Assembly (NCBI RefSeq): GCF_001896205.1
Contig: NZ_MPNU01000001.1
Location: forward strand, 2,555,528-2,619,527
Source: Edwardsiella piscicida
GTDB taxonomy: Bacteria; Pseudomonadota; Gammaproteobacteria; Enterobacterales; Enterobacteriaceae
Length of the DNA stretch: 64,000 nt
Direction of reading: 5' to 3'
Part shown: piece by piece, positions 19,833-34,071 of the stretch
How the letters are laid out: every line of letters begins with the position of its first letter
Numbering within the stretch: position 1 is the stretch's first letter
The notes under the pieces: model-generated
Databases searched by the model: none
What the model saw: only the letters and a program-made list of their open reading frames with translations
What the model was told of the DNA's origin: nothing
Position numbers and translations under genes: made by a program

Positions 19833-21332
19833 ATGAAACTAAAGTCAGTTTCAGTTTTGATTTCCGGCCTGATTGCCGCGGCATTTACCATCAACAGTGA
19901 TGCTTGCACTACAATTTTAGTCGGCGCGGGTGCCACCAGCGATGGCTCTAGGATTATTGCCCGTACCGAGGATCATGACCCCACGCTATCGAAAGTGATG
20001 CTAAAGCATCAGGCTAAAGAAAATAGCAGCGATACCTTCCATGCCAATGAAAATAAATTCACCTATTCTGTTCCAAAAAAAGCTTTTTCCTATACTTCAT
20101 TCTCCAATGGCAAAGAGGGAAAACAGCCCGACCAGATGACCTGGGGGGCCGCTGGATTTAACCAAAAAGGCGTGGGAATGACGGCGACAGAGACGATCTT
20201 CGCCAGCGCCGAGGCTCTCAAACATGACCCCTATCTGCCCGAGACGGGCATTACCGAAGACAGCATTACCGACGTAATCTTGCCCTACGTCTCCTCCGCA
20301 CGCGAAGGCGCCGCTCGCCTGGGTAAAATTATTGAAGAGAAAGGCGCCGGCGAAGGCTTTGGCGTCGCCTTCGTCGACCAGCACGACATCTGGTATCTGG
20401 AAACCGGCAGCGGCCATCAGTGGTTGGCCACCCGCCTGCCGAAGGATGACTATTATGTCACCGGTAACCAAGGGCGCCTGCAGACCTATAAGCCGGACGA
20501 CAGCGCCAACTATATGGCATCGCCCACGCTGATCAGCGCCGCCGAAAAATATGGCCTTTACGATCCTAAGCGCGACGGCGACTTTAATTTTGAAAAAGCC
20601 TATACGCTGCATAATGAGAAGAATGACCCCTACTACAACTATCCGCGGGTATATGCGTTGCAGCATCTCTATACGCCAGATATCAAGACCTCGCTAGCGG
20701 CACCACAACATTTCCCCGTTTTTGCTAAACCGGAGGCTAAACTTGATATCGATGCGGTAAAACAGGGGCTGCGAAATACCTATGAGAACATCGAGCGCAA
20801 GCCCTATACACAAACCCCCGATTACCGCCTACGCCCGGTGTCATTATTTCGTACCCAGCAGGCACATATTTTACAAGCGCGCGATGGTTTACCGCAGGGT
20901 ATTGCCGATGTGGAATATTTAGCCTACGGCATGCCCAGTATTTCTATTTTTATTCCGGTTTATGCCAATAGTATCCACCAATTCCCGCAGGCCTACCGTA
21001 CGGTAACCAGTGGAAAAGCGGATTCGGTCTCTGCCCAGTGGCAGTTCCGGAAACTGCAAACGCTGGTGATGATGGACTATTACAAATATGCGCCGGTGGT
21101 ACAGAAGGCCTATAAGCAGCAGGAGGCCACCTTCAGCGTCATGCAACGTGACATGGAAAAAGCCTATCTGGCCACCTACCAGAAAGATCCGGCCAAGGCT
21201 CAGCAGCTGGTGCAACAGTTCGAGGATCGCGTTTTTAGCGATGCGCTCAGCACCACTCAAACCCTGACCAATCAAATCTTTACCCAGCTGACCCAGGACG
21301 TCAACACCAAGTATAAGTTTGCCGGCGCCTGA
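19833..21332 (+). CDS. Secreted C69-family dipeptidase (PepD-like, Ntn hydrolase)
   Basis: 499 residues. The signal peptide (MKLKSVSVLISGLIAAAFTINSDA) is followed directly by Cys25 in ACTTILVGAGATSDGSRIIARTEDHD, the N-terminal nucleophile pattern of the U34/C69 family. Cleavage after Ala24 would expose Cys25, so signal processing could itself generate the active enzyme. Further family features: WGAAGFNQKGVGMTATETI and DIWYLETGSGHQWLATRLP. Role: hydrolysis of short peptides or other amides, here probably in the periplasm. RBS AGGAG. It sits alone between yeeZ and the his leader, with an AT-rich promoter region, and has no obvious partner. Confidence 0.88.
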   Translation: MKLKSVSVLISGLIAAAFTINSDACTTILVGAGATSDGSRIIARTEDHDPTLSKVMLKHQAKENSSDTFHANENKFTYSVPKKAFSYTSFSNGKEGKQPDQMTWGAAGFNQKGVGMTATETIFASAEALKHDPYLPETGITEDSITDVILPYVSSAREGAARLGKIIEEKGAGEGFGVAFVDQHDIWYLETGSGHQWLATRLPKDDYYVTGNQGRLQTYKPDDSANYMASPTLISAAEKYGLYDPKRDGDFNFEKAYTLHNEKNDPYYNYPRVYALQHLYTPDIKTSLAAPQHFPVFAKPEAKLDIDAVKQGLRNTYENIERKPYTQTPDYRLRPVSLFRTQQAHILQARDGLPQGIADVEYLAYGMPSISIFIPVYANSIHQFPQAYRTVTSGKADSVSAQWQFRKLQTLVMMDYYKYAPVVQKAYKQQEATFSVMQRDMEKAYLATYQKDPAKAQQLVQQFEDRVFSDALSTTQTLTNQIFTQLTQDVNTKYKFAGA

Positions 21333-21341
21333 TCCCCCCGC

Positions 21342-21368
21342 GACGATGGGCAAACCACGCCCATCGTC
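21342..21368 (+). terminator. Hairpin after C69 peptidase gene
   Basis: GACGATGGGC / GCCCATCGTC, a perfect 10-bp stem with a 7-base loop. There is no T-run, so it may act as a Rho-linked or mRNA-stabilising 3' end separating the peptidase gene from the his operon. Confidence 0.5.
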
Positions 21369-21479
21369 AATCGGACAAAAAAAGCGCTTGCCATACGCCG
21401 TACTCTTGGTTTAGGTTAAAAATCACTGAGCGCATATTGCGCAGCGTATACAAGCGATACCGAACCACGGACAACAATC

Positions 21480-21530
21480 ATGCTCACTCGCGTACTGTTT
21501 AACCACCATCATCACCATCATCCTGACTAG
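21480..21530 (+). CDS. hisL: his operon leader peptide HisL
   Basis: A 16-residue peptide, [16 protein letters not shown], with six consecutive His codons. It corresponds to the E. coli leader, which has seven. Ribosome stalling at the His codons when charged tRNA-His is scarce favours an antiterminator in the following RNA. The peptide lies about 70 bp before the attenuator and 164 bp before hisG. Confidence 0.97.
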   Translation: MLTRVLFNHHHHHHPD

Positions 21531-21550
21531 CGCTTTCAGGCGGATGTGTG

Positions 21551-21636
21551 CTGGAAGACGGTCAACGGATCTTCCAGTGGCGGCAGACGCAAGATGTGAA
21601 AAAGCCCTCGGAAGATCTTCTTCCGAGGGCTTTTTT
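21551..21636 (+). promoter_or_regulatory. his attenuator (competing hairpins and intrinsic terminator)
   Basis: A first hairpin CTGGAAGA / TCTTCCAG (21551-21577, 11-base loop) is followed by a strong terminator at 21601-21636 (stem of about 15 pairs containing GCCCTCGGAAGA, 3-base loop, six T). The GGAAGA / TCTTCC elements occur in both hairpins, so the structures can exchange partners, as expected for translation-coupled attenuation controlled by hisL. Confidence 0.92.
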
Positions 21637-21693
21637 GTTGTTCATCATTCACGGGCGCCGCGGCGCCGGCTGGGGAATACAGGGGTAACCACC

Positions 21694-22593
21694 ATGTTGG
21701 ACAAAACACGTTTACGCATTGCCATGCAAAAATCGGGTCGCCTGAGCGAAGACTCGCAGGCGCTGCTGGCTCGCTGCGGGATCAAAATTAATCTGCATCA
21801 GCAGCGGCTGATCGCCTTTGCCGAAAATATGCCTATCGACATCCTGCGGGTGCGCGATGACGATATTCCCGGCCTCGTGATGGACGGCGTGGTTGACCTG
21901 GGCATCATCGGTGAGAACGTGCTGGAAGAGGAGTTGCTCGCCCGGCGCGCCCAAGGCGAAGATCCGCGCTATACCCTGCTACGACGCCTCGACTTCGGCG
22001 CCTGCCGCCTCTCCCTGGCCATGCCCATCGATGCCCCCTATGACGGCGCCCGCGGCCTGCAGGACTGCCGCATCGCCACCTCTTATCCTCACCTGCTCAA
22101 ACGCTATCTGGATGGGCAGGGCGTCCGCTTCAAATCCTGTCTGCTCAACGGCTCGGTCGAGGTTGCCCCGCGCGCCGGACTGGCCGATGCCATCTGCGAT
22201 CTGGTCTCTACCGGTGCCACCCTTGAGGCTAACGGGCTGCGCGAGGTCGAGGTTATCTACCGCTCCAAGGCCTGCCTGATTCAACGCGACGGCGAGATGC
22301 CCCCCGCCAAGCAGGCGCTGATCGAACGCCTGATGACCCGGATTCAAGGGGTCATCCAAGCGCGGGAGTCCAAATACATCATGCTGCACGCGCCGAGCGA
22401 TCGTCTGGAGGAGATAATGGCGCTGCTGCCGGGGGCCGAGCGCCCGACCCTGCTGCCGCTGGCCGGCGACAAGCGCCGTGTCGCCATGCACATGGTCAGC
22501 AGCGAGACCCTGTTCTGGGAAACCATGGAGCAGCTCAAGGCCCTGGGGGCCAGCTCGATTCTGGTGCTGCCGATTGAAAAGATGATGGAGTAA
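21694..22593 (+). CDS. hisG: ATP phosphoribosyltransferase HisG
   Basis: 299 residues, the E. coli length (long-form HisG). Catalyses the first and feedback-inhibited step of histidine synthesis: ATP + PRPP to phosphoribosyl-ATP. Nearly identical in blocks such as [18 protein letters not shown] and [20 protein letters not shown]. The C-terminal regulatory ACT-like domain is present ([20 protein letters not shown]). The start is the ATG 13 bases after AGGGG; an upstream in-frame extension reads through the attenuator and is not coding. Confidence 0.98.
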   Translation: MLDKTRLRIAMQKSGRLSEDSQALLARCGIKINLHQQRLIAFAENMPIDILRVRDDDIPGLVMDGVVDLGIIGENVLEEELLARRAQGEDPRYTLLRRLDFGACRLSLAMPIDAPYDGARGLQDCRIATSYPHLLKRYLDGQGVRFKSCLLNGSVEVAPRAGLADAICDLVSTGATLEANGLREVEVIYRSKACLIQRDGEMPPAKQALIERLMTRIQGVIQARESKYIMLHAPSDRLEEIMALLPGAERPTLLPLAGDKRRVAMHMVSSETLFWETMEQLKALGASSILVLPIEKMME

Positions 22594-22597
22594 CGCC

Positions 22598-24981
<2,384 letters not shown>

Positions 24982-26060
24982 ATGAAGAAATATCTGTTTA
25001 TCGACCGCGACGGCACCCTGATCGCCGAGCCGCCGCAGGACTTTCAGGTAGACCGTCTGGACAAGCTGGCGCTGATGCCCGGGGTCATTCCGGCGCTGCT
25101 GCGGCTACAGCAGGCCGGCTATCATCTGGTGATGGTCAGTAATCAGGACGGACTGGGCAGCGAACGCTTTCCGCAGGCCGACTTCGATGCGCCGCACAAT
25201 CTACTGATGCAGATACTGACCTCGCAGGGCATCCTCTTTGAGCGGGTGCTGATCTGCCCACACCTACCGCAGGAGGGCTGCCGCTGCCGCAAACCCGCCA
25301 CCGGACTGGTCGACGACTATCTGCAGCCCGGCGTGCTGGATACGGCCAACGCGTGGGTGATAGGCGACCGCGACAGCGATCTGCAGCTGGCGCACAACAT
25401 GGGTATCCACGGGCTGCGCTACGCCGCCGAGCCGTGCGATGGTAGCAGCCTAGACTGGCCGCAGATCGCCGAACGCCTGACCCGCCGCGATCGTCATGCC
25501 CAGGTGGAGCGCGTCACCCGTGAGACCGCGCTTCTGGCGGAGGTGTGGCTGGATCGCCAGGGCGAGAGCCACATCCGTACCGGTATCGGCTTCTTTGACC
25601 ATATGCTGGATCAGATAGCCACCCACGCCGGCCTGCGCCTGCATATAGAGGCGAAGGGCGATCTGCATATCGATGACCATCACACCGTCGAAGACACCGC
25701 GCTGGCGCTCGGCGAAGCCCTGCGCATCGCGCTGGGAGACAAGCGCGGCATCGCCCGCTTTGGCTTTGTCCTGCCGATGGACGAGTGCCTGGCCCGCTGT
25801 GCCCTGGATATCTCGGGCCGCCCCTACCTCTCCTTCAAGGCCGAATTCAGCCACCAGCGCGTCGGAGATCTCAGCACCGAAATGGTCGAACACTTCTTCC
25901 ACTCCCTCGCCTACGCGATGGGGGTGACCCTGCACCTGAAAACCAAAGGCAAGAACGACCACCACCGCGTAGAGAGCCTGTTTAAGGCCTTTGGCCGCAC
26001 CCTGCGTCAGGCGATCCGCATCGAAGACGACCGCTTACCCAGCTCAAAAGGAGTGTTGTG

Positions 26061-26061
<1 letters not shown>
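24982..26061 (+). CDS. hisB: Bifunctional histidinol-phosphatase / imidazoleglycerol-phosphate dehydratase HisB
   Basis: 359 residues with two domains. The N-terminal HAD phosphatase carries DRDGTL near residue 10 and the [14 protein letters not shown] zinc loop. The C-terminal IGP dehydratase carries metal-binding motifs [17 protein letters not shown] (here [19 protein letters not shown]), [10 protein letters not shown] and [11 protein letters not shown]. The fused arrangement is typical of gammaproteobacteria. It performs steps 6 and 8 of the pathway. Abuts hisC with no gap. Confidence 0.98.
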
Positions 26062-28151
<2,090 letters not shown>

Positions 28152-28158
<7 letters not shown>

Positions 28159-28784
28159 CTCAAGGTTTTCTTTCGCAACAGCAAAAAGAGCGTCTGGACT
28201 GGAACAAAGTGGACGGCATGATGCCGGCGATCGTGCAGCACGCCGGCTCCGGCGATGTCCTGATGCTGGGCTATATGACGCCAGAGGCGCTGGATCATAC
28301 CGAGCGCTGCGGTAAGGTCACCTTCTATTCCCGTACCAAGCAGCGGCTGTGGACCAAGGGCGAAACCTCCGGTCACACCCTGAACGTGGTCAGCATGACC
28401 CCGGACTGCGACCGCGATACGCTGCTGATTCTGGCCGATCCCCAGGGGCCGACCTGCCATCTCGGCAGCGACAGCTGCTTTGCCCCGGCCCGCGCGCAGT
28501 GGCCGTTTCTGTATCACCTGGAGCAACTGCTGGCCGCCCGCAAAACGGCCGATCCACAAAGCTCGTATACCGCTCGGCTGTACGCCAGCGGGACCAAGCG
28601 TATCGCCCAGAAGGTCGGCGAAGAGGGCGTAGAAACGGCGCTGGCGGCCGCCGTGCATGACCGCGATGAGCTGATCAACGAGTCTGCCGATCTGCTCTAC
28701 CATCTGCTCGTGCTGTTACAGGATCAGCAGCTGTCGCTGGGCGATGTCATCGACTGTCTACAAACCCGCCACCGCCAGGCTTGA
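28152..28784 (+). CDS. hisI: Phosphoribosyl-AMP cyclohydrolase / phosphoribosyl-ATP pyrophosphatase HisI (HisIE)
   Basis: 210 residues, bifunctional. The N-terminal cyclohydrolase has metal ligands in [10 protein letters not shown] and [12 protein letters not shown]. The C-terminal pyrophosphohydrolase has [14 protein letters not shown] and [13 protein letters not shown]. Steps 2 and 3 of the pathway. The start is GTG within the end of hisF, matching the E. coli MLT... N terminus. Last gene of the operon; a GC-rich hairpin without a T-run follows. Confidence 0.97.
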
Positions 28785-29070
28785 CCCGGCCGCCGCCGCC
28801 TGCCAACGCGGCGGCGCCTTCCCCCTTCCCCGCCCTGCCGGGGTAGCCAAAGTGTGACCAGCCTGTAGCGTCGGGTTAATCCCGGCGCGCAAAAGCGTCT
28901 ACCCGCTCACGAAAATGCCTTTGCCTCCTACGCAAAATGGGTTAGCTAGCGGAAATAGTAATATGATTTACCAAGGAGTAATGCACCGAGCGGCCCGGCC
29001 CGGCGCGCGGTGATGCTCCCAACAACAATGGCAAGTAAAAACTCTCTCCAATAATAATAAGGTCATCATT
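28785..29070. other. hisI-torY intergenic region
   Basis: 286 bp. A GCCGCCGC / GCGGCGGC hairpin (about 28789-28815) may end the his transcript. The rest should carry the torYZ promoter; no TorR-type box or FNR site was recognised. Confidence 0.4.
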
Positions 29071-30240
29071 ATGAGCAATCGTTACGCCGCCCCCGGGCGA
29101 CGCCGGCGTTGGCCGTGGCTGGTGCTGCTGGGGATCATCCTCGGTATCGCCCTACTGGCTGCGACCTTCACCGTCCTGCACAAAACCAGCAGCACCGAGT
29201 TTTGTGTCTCCTGCCATACCATGCAACAGCCTCTGGCCGAATATCAGGGCAGCGTCCACTTCCAGAATAAGCCGGGGATCCGGGCCGAGTGCGCCGACTG
29301 CCATATCCCGCAGCAGCCCCTCGACTTCCTGAAGACCAAGGTACTGGCGCTGAAGGATGTCTACGGCGAGCTGACCGGTAAAATAGATACACCAGAGAAA
29401 TACCAGGCCCACAAGCTGGCCATGGCGCAGAGCGTCTGGAACACCATGAAAGCCAACGACTCCGCCACCTGTCGCTCCTGCCATAGCTACCAGGCCATGG
29501 ACATCATCGATCAGAGTGCGGAGGCCCGCAAACAGCACCCCGTCGCCATCAAGGACGGGGAAACCTGTATCGACTGTCATAAGGGGGTCGCCCATATTCT
29601 GCCGGATATGAGCGCCCTGAGCGCCGCCGGCGCTAGCGAACTGGCCGCCGCCGCCGCGAAAACCCCTGACGGCGCCCGCACGCTCTACGCCATATCAACC
29701 CAGCCCTTCTTCCTGGCGCCGCAGGCCGGGGCCCACAGCGATGGCAGTCTGATGCCATCGACGGAGATCCGGGTGCTGCAGCGCCGCGGGGACATGGTTG
29801 AGGGTGAGCTGAGCGGTTGGCAGCAGAATGGCGTTAACCAGGTGATCTATGCAGCGCAGGGCAAGCGTATCCTCTCCGCGCTGCTGGGAGAGGCGGCACG
29901 CAAACAGGTGAAAGTGCTGTCCAGCGACACCGACGCCGCGACCGGACTGGTATGGCACCGGGTAACGCTGTCCATCTGGCTGCCCAAGGCCAATCTCATC
30001 GGCAGTGAACAGCCCATCTGGCGCTATGCCGCCGATATGATGTCGGCCAACTGCACCGGCTGCCACGGCCTGACCGCGTTGGATCGCTTCAACGCCAACC
30101 AATGGATCGGGGTCGTGAAAGGCATGGCATCGCGCACCTCGCTGAATGAAGAGCAGCTGCGCCTGCTGACCCAATATGTCCAAAAACACGCCAGCGATAT
30201 GTCCGCTAACGGTGCAGATCAACCCAAGGAGCCTAAGTGA
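29071..30240 (+). CDS. torY: Pentahaem c-type cytochrome TorY (NapC/NirT family)
   Basis: 389 residues. One N-terminal membrane anchor (about residues 13-35), then five CxxCH haem motifs: CVSCH, CADCH, CRSCH, CIDCH in the NapC-like domain and CTGCH near the C terminus. It transfers electrons from menaquinol to the periplasmic reductase encoded next. Closer to E. coli TorY than TorC around the first haem (LHKTSSTEFCVSCHTM, IRAECADCHIP). Its stop overlaps the torZ start (TGATG). Confidence 0.94.
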   Translation: MSNRYAAPGRRRRWPWLVLLGIILGIALLAATFTVLHKTSSTEFCVSCHTMQQPLAEYQGSVHFQNKPGIRAECADCHIPQQPLDFLKTKVLALKDVYGELTGKIDTPEKYQAHKLAMAQSVWNTMKANDSATCRSCHSYQAMDIIDQSAEARKQHPVAIKDGETCIDCHKGVAHILPDMSALSAAGASELAAAAAKTPDGARTLYAISTQPFFLAPQAGAHSDGSLMPSTEIRVLQRRGDMVEGELSGWQQNGVNQVIYAAQGKRILSALLGEAARKQVKVLSSDTDAATGLVWHRVTLSIWLPKANLIGSEQPIWRYAADMMSANCTGCHGLTALDRFNANQWIGVVKGMASRTSLNEEQLRLLTQYVQKHASDMSANGADQPKEPK

Positions 30241-32732
30241 TGAGCAAGACAACATCCCTGCCTGATGCGCCGCTGTGCGTATCCCGCCGCCGCTTTATCG
30301 CCGGTGGTGCGGCTCTGCTCGGCGCCCCTCTGCTGGCCGGACTGTGGCCGAAATCGGCGCTGGCGCAGGCGATTAGCCAGGCGCTGCCCCAGTTTACCGC
30401 CCTACAGCCGGCGCAGAAGGGGATCCTGACCGGCGCCCACTGGGGCGCCTTTGAGGCCATCGTCGAATCGGGACGCATGGTCGGCGTGCAGCCGGTCAGC
30501 GACGATCCCTATCCCAACGATCTGATCACCATGGCGCCTTACCAGGTGCACGCCGCCAACCGGATCAAATATCCCATGGTGCGCAAGAGCTGGCTAGAGG
30601 GCGGCGCAGAGCAAGGCCGCCCCGAGCTGCGCGGGTGCGATGAGTGGGTGCGCGTAAGCTGGGATCAGGCCCTGACCCTGGTCAGCGGGCAGATTGCCCG
30701 CCTGCAGAAACAGTACGGGCCGCAGTCCATCCACGCTGGCTCCTACGGCTGGAAAAGCGTCGGCATGCTGCACAACAGCCGCACCCTGCTGCAGCGGCTG
30801 ATGAACCTGAGCGGGGGCTTCCTCGGCTACGCCGGCGACTACTCCACCGGTGCGGCCCAGGTGATCATGACCCACGTGGTCGGCTCCATGGAGGTCTATG
30901 AACAGCAGACCGCCTGGCCCAACGTCATCGAGCACAGTGAGCTGATCGTCCTGTGGGGCTGTAACCCCATGATCACGCTTGAAAACAGCTGGAATATGCC
31001 GGACCACGTCGGCCAGACGGGCTTCGAGGCGCTGAAGAAAAAAGGCACCCGCATCGTCAGCATCGATCCGGTGCGCAGCGCCAGCACCACCCAGCTCAAC
31101 GCCGAGTGGATCGCCCCGCACCCCTATACCGATTCGGCCATGCTGCTCGGTATCGCCCATACCCTGCTGAGCGAAAAACTGCACGACAGCGACTTCCTCA
31201 CCACCTATACCGTAGGCTTCGATCGCTTTGCCGACTACCTCAACGGCAAGGATGACGGCGTGGTCAAGGATGCCGCCTGGGCGGCCGCCATCAGCGGCAT
31301 CGACGCCGAAACCCTGCGCAGCCTGGCGCGGGATATGGCGCACCACCGCACCATGATCATGGCCGGCTGGGGCATTCAGCGCCAGCATCACGGCGAACAG
31401 CCCCACTGGCTGCTGGTCACCGTGGCGGCCATGCTGGGGCAAATCGGCCTGCCCGGCGGCGGCTTTGGCTTTAGCTACCACTACTCCTCCGGCGGCAGTC
31501 CGACCGCGCGCGGCGGCATTATCTCCGGTATCTCGGCCGGCAACGCCCCGCAAAACAGCCCCACGCCGATCCCGGTGGCGCGCATCGCCGACTGCCTGGC
31601 CAACCCGGGGAAAACCATCGACTTCAACGGCGGTAAGGTGACCTACCCCGATGTGAAGATGGTCTACGTCGCCGGCGGCAACCCCTTTGGGCACCATCAG
31701 AACACCAATAATCTGATCGACGCCTGGCGCCGTCCGGAGACCATCGTGGTCAACGAACCCTACTGGACCGCCACCGCCAAGTATGCCGATATCGTCCTGC
31801 CGGCCACCACCAGCTATGAGCGTAACGATCTGGAGATGGGCGGAGACTATTCGCAGCTGTATGTCTTCCCGATGCACCAGTGCGTTCCCCCGCAGCATGA
31901 GGCGCGCAACGACTTCGCCATCTTCGCCGGCCTGGCCGAAAAGCTGGGGGTGCTGGACGCCTTCACCGAAGGTAAGGATGAGGCCCAGTGGCTGAAGGGG
32001 ATGTACGATGGCATGGCGGCCCAGGCGCGCAACGCGCGCGTCGCGCTGCCGCCGTTCGAGATGTTCTGGGAGGCCAATAACTACATTCGCTTCCCGATCC
32101 CCGCCGCCAATAAGAACTGGGTGCGCTACGCCGACTTCCGCGATAACCCGCTGCTGAATCCGCTCGGGACCCCCTCCGGCAAGATCGAAATCTACTCCGA
32201 TACCATCGCCGCCATGCACTACAGCGACTGTCGGGGCCTGCCCAGCTGGCTGCCCCCCTATGAGTGGTATCAGAGCGAGGTCGCCCAGCGCTTCCCGCTC
32301 TCCCTGAGCACCGCCCACGCCGTCAACCGCCTGCACTCACAGCTGGACAACACCCCGCTGCGTGAAAAGTATGCGGTCGCCGATCGCGAGGCGATCCTGA
32401 TCCACCCGCAGGACGCCAAAGCACGCGGGATTGCTAACGGGGATGTGGTGCGCGCTTGGAACGATCGCGGCCAGATCCTGGTCGGCGCCATCGTCACCGA
32501 GGACATTCGCGCCGGCGTCGTGCGGATCAGCGAAGGCGCCTGGTTCGATCCGGCCGATCCGGCGCAGCCCGGCTCGCTGTGCAAGAACGGCAACGTGAAC
32601 TGCCTGACCTTCGACATCGGCTCCTCGAATCTGGCCCAGGGCAACTGCGGCCATATGGCGCAGCTGGAGATCGAGACGTTCCGCGGCACGCCGCCGACCA
32701 ACACCGCGCACGACGTACCGCGCGGCGCCTAA
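30240..32732 (+). CDS. torZ: Periplasmic TMAO / S-oxide reductase, molybdoenzyme (TorZ/TorA type)
   Basis: 830 residues, DMSO-reductase family. The Tat signal SRRRFIAGGAALLG precedes cleavage near ALA/QA. The molybdenum-ligand serine lies in GYAGDYSTGAAQVIMTHVVGSMEVYEQQT, as in TorA/TorZ/BisC. The C-terminal cofactor-binding domain is complete. AGSYGWKSVGMLH and LLQRLMNLSGG favour TorZ over TorA, but substrate range (TMAO, biotin or methionine sulfoxide, DMSO) cannot be read from sequence. AAGGAG lies 8 bp before the ATG. No torD-type chaperone or torSTR genes follow. Confidence 0.92.
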   Translation: MSKTTSLPDAPLCVSRRRFIAGGAALLGAPLLAGLWPKSALAQAISQALPQFTALQPAQKGILTGAHWGAFEAIVESGRMVGVQPVSDDPYPNDLITMAPYQVHAANRIKYPMVRKSWLEGGAEQGRPELRGCDEWVRVSWDQALTLVSGQIARLQKQYGPQSIHAGSYGWKSVGMLHNSRTLLQRLMNLSGGFLGYAGDYSTGAAQVIMTHVVGSMEVYEQQTAWPNVIEHSELIVLWGCNPMITLENSWNMPDHVGQTGFEALKKKGTRIVSIDPVRSASTTQLNAEWIAPHPYTDSAMLLGIAHTLLSEKLHDSDFLTTYTVGFDRFADYLNGKDDGVVKDAAWAAAISGIDAETLRSLARDMAHHRTMIMAGWGIQRQHHGEQPHWLLVTVAAMLGQIGLPGGGFGFSYHYSSGGSPTARGGIISGISAGNAPQNSPTPIPVARIADCLANPGKTIDFNGGKVTYPDVKMVYVAGGNPFGHHQNTNNLIDAWRRPETIVVNEPYWTATAKYADIVLPATTSYERNDLEMGGDYSQLYVFPMHQCVPPQHEARNDFAIFAGLAEKLGVLDAFTEGKDEAQWLKGMYDGMAAQARNARVALPPFEMFWEANNYIRFPIPAANKNWVRYADFRDNPLLNPLGTPSGKIEIYSDTIAAMHYSDCRGLPSWLPPYEWYQSEVAQRFPLSLSTAHAVNRLHSQLDNTPLREKYAVADREAILIHPQDAKARGIANGDVVRAWNDRGQILVGAIVTEDIRAGVVRISEGAWFDPADPAQPGSLCKNGNVNCLTFDIGSSNLAQGNCGHMAQLEIETFRGTPPTNTAHDVPRGA

Positions 32733-32740
32733 CCCCTTAT

Positions 32741-32762
32741 GCGGCCGGGGAAACCTGGCCGC
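32741..32762 (+). terminator. Hairpin after torZ
   Basis: GCGGCCGGG / CCTGGCCGC stem of 9 pairs (one G-T) closed by a GAAA tetraloop; no T-run follows. Possible transcript 3' end. Confidence 0.45.
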
Positions 32763-32867
32763 CTCTCCCTGTGCAGTAGAATATTGAAATCCCTTTTCAT
32801 TTTCGCCAATGACCGGTAACATGCGCAGCGCATATCCCCTGATCCCTGACCCGATACCGGTTTTCTC

Positions 32868-34067
32868 ATGCTGACTTTTGCCCGCACTCTCGCCCGTCGT
32901 TTACCCGATCGTACCGGCAGCGCCTTCCTGATCGTCGCGTTTCTTACCGGGATCGCCGGGGCGCTGCAGACCCCGACGCTGAGCCTGTTTCTCTCCAGCC
33001 AGGTCACCGGCAGCCCGCTGATGGTCGGCCTGTTTTATACCGGCAGCGCGGTCATCGGCATCATCGTCAGCCAGTGGCTCGCCAGCCTCTCCGATCGGCG
33101 CGGCGATCGTAAACAGCTGATCCTGCTATGCTGCCTGCTGGGAGCGGTGGGCTGCCTGCTGTTCGCCTACAACCGTAACTACTATCTTCTGCTGATCGTC
33201 GGCGTCTGCCTGACCAGCTTTGGCTCCACCGCCAACCCGCAGATGTTTGCCCTAGCGCGCGAGTACGCCGATCGCTGTGGCAAAGAGGCGGTGATGTTCA
33301 GCTCCGTACTGCGTGCGCAAATCTCCCTGGCCTGGGTGATCGGCCCACCGCTGGCCTTCGCCATGGCGCTGGGCTGGGGCTTCACCTTTATGTATCTGGC
33401 CGCCACCCTCACCTTTCTGCTGTGCGCCGCCATTGTCTGGCGCTGGCTGCCATCCATGCCGCGGACGGCAGAGACGCCGCGCGGTGGCGCACAGGCGCCG
33501 CGGCGTAATCGGCGCCAGACCCTGCTGCTGCTGGCCTGCGCCACCCTGATGTGGACCTGTAACAGCATGTACCTGATCAACATGCCGCTGTATATCAGCC
33601 ACCAGCTGCAGCTGCCGGAGCGCCTGGCGGGACTGATGATGGGAACCGCGGCCGGGCTGGAGATCCCGACGATGCTGATCGCCGGCGTCTATGCCGCGCG
33701 GCTGGGAAAACGGCGGCTGATGCTCCTGGCGCTGGTGGCCGGTCTGCTGTTTTACGGCGGGCTGCTGTGGATCACCCACCCGTGGGCGCTGCTGGCCCTG
33801 CAGCTGCTCAACGCGGTATTTATCGGTATTCTGGCCGGGATCGGCATGCTCTACTTTCAGGATCTGATGCCGGGGCAAGCGGGATCGGCCACGACGCTGT
33901 TCACCACCAGCGGACGCATCGGCTGGATCATCGCCGGCTCCGTAGCCGGCGCGCTGGCGGAGATCTGGAGCTACGCATCCGTCTTCCCGGTGGCGCTGGT
34001 GATGCTGTTCATCGCCCTCGCCTGTCTGCTGCAGATGAAGCCGGATCGCGCGGTCGCGACGCCGTAG
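32868..34067 (+). CDS. setB: Sugar efflux transporter SetB (MFS)
   Basis: 399 residues, 12 membrane segments. Long identities with E. coli SetB: AFLIVAFLTGIAGALQTPTL, SSFGSTANPQMFALARE-type (here TSFGSTANPQMFALAREYAD), LRAQISLAWVIGPPLAF, MPGQAGSATTLFT. Exports sugars such as lactose or glucose; physiological substrate uncertain. The start has no strong RBS; upstream residues show no homology. Gene order setB-yeiW is conserved with E. coli. Confidence 0.92.
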   Translation: MLTFARTLARRLPDRTGSAFLIVAFLTGIAGALQTPTLSLFLSSQVTGSPLMVGLFYTGSAVIGIIVSQWLASLSDRRGDRKQLILLCCLLGAVGCLLFAYNRNYYLLLIVGVCLTSFGSTANPQMFALAREYADRCGKEAVMFSSVLRAQISLAWVIGPPLAFAMALGWGFTFMYLAATLTFLLCAAIVWRWLPSMPRTAETPRGGAQAPRRNRRQTLLLLACATLMWTCNSMYLINMPLYISHQLQLPERLAGLMMGTAAGLEIPTMLIAGVYAARLGKRRLMLLALVAGLLFYGGLLWITHPWALLALQLLNAVFIGILAGIGMLYFQDLMPGQAGSATTLFTTSGRIGWIIAGSVAGALAEIWSYASVFPVALVMLFIALACLLQMKPDRAVATP

Positions 34068-34071
34068 GGGG

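Noticed and set aside
30594..32336. 580-codon open frame antisense to torZ
   Set aside because: A by-product of GC-rich codon usage in torZ; no homology, and other genes here show similar antisense frames.
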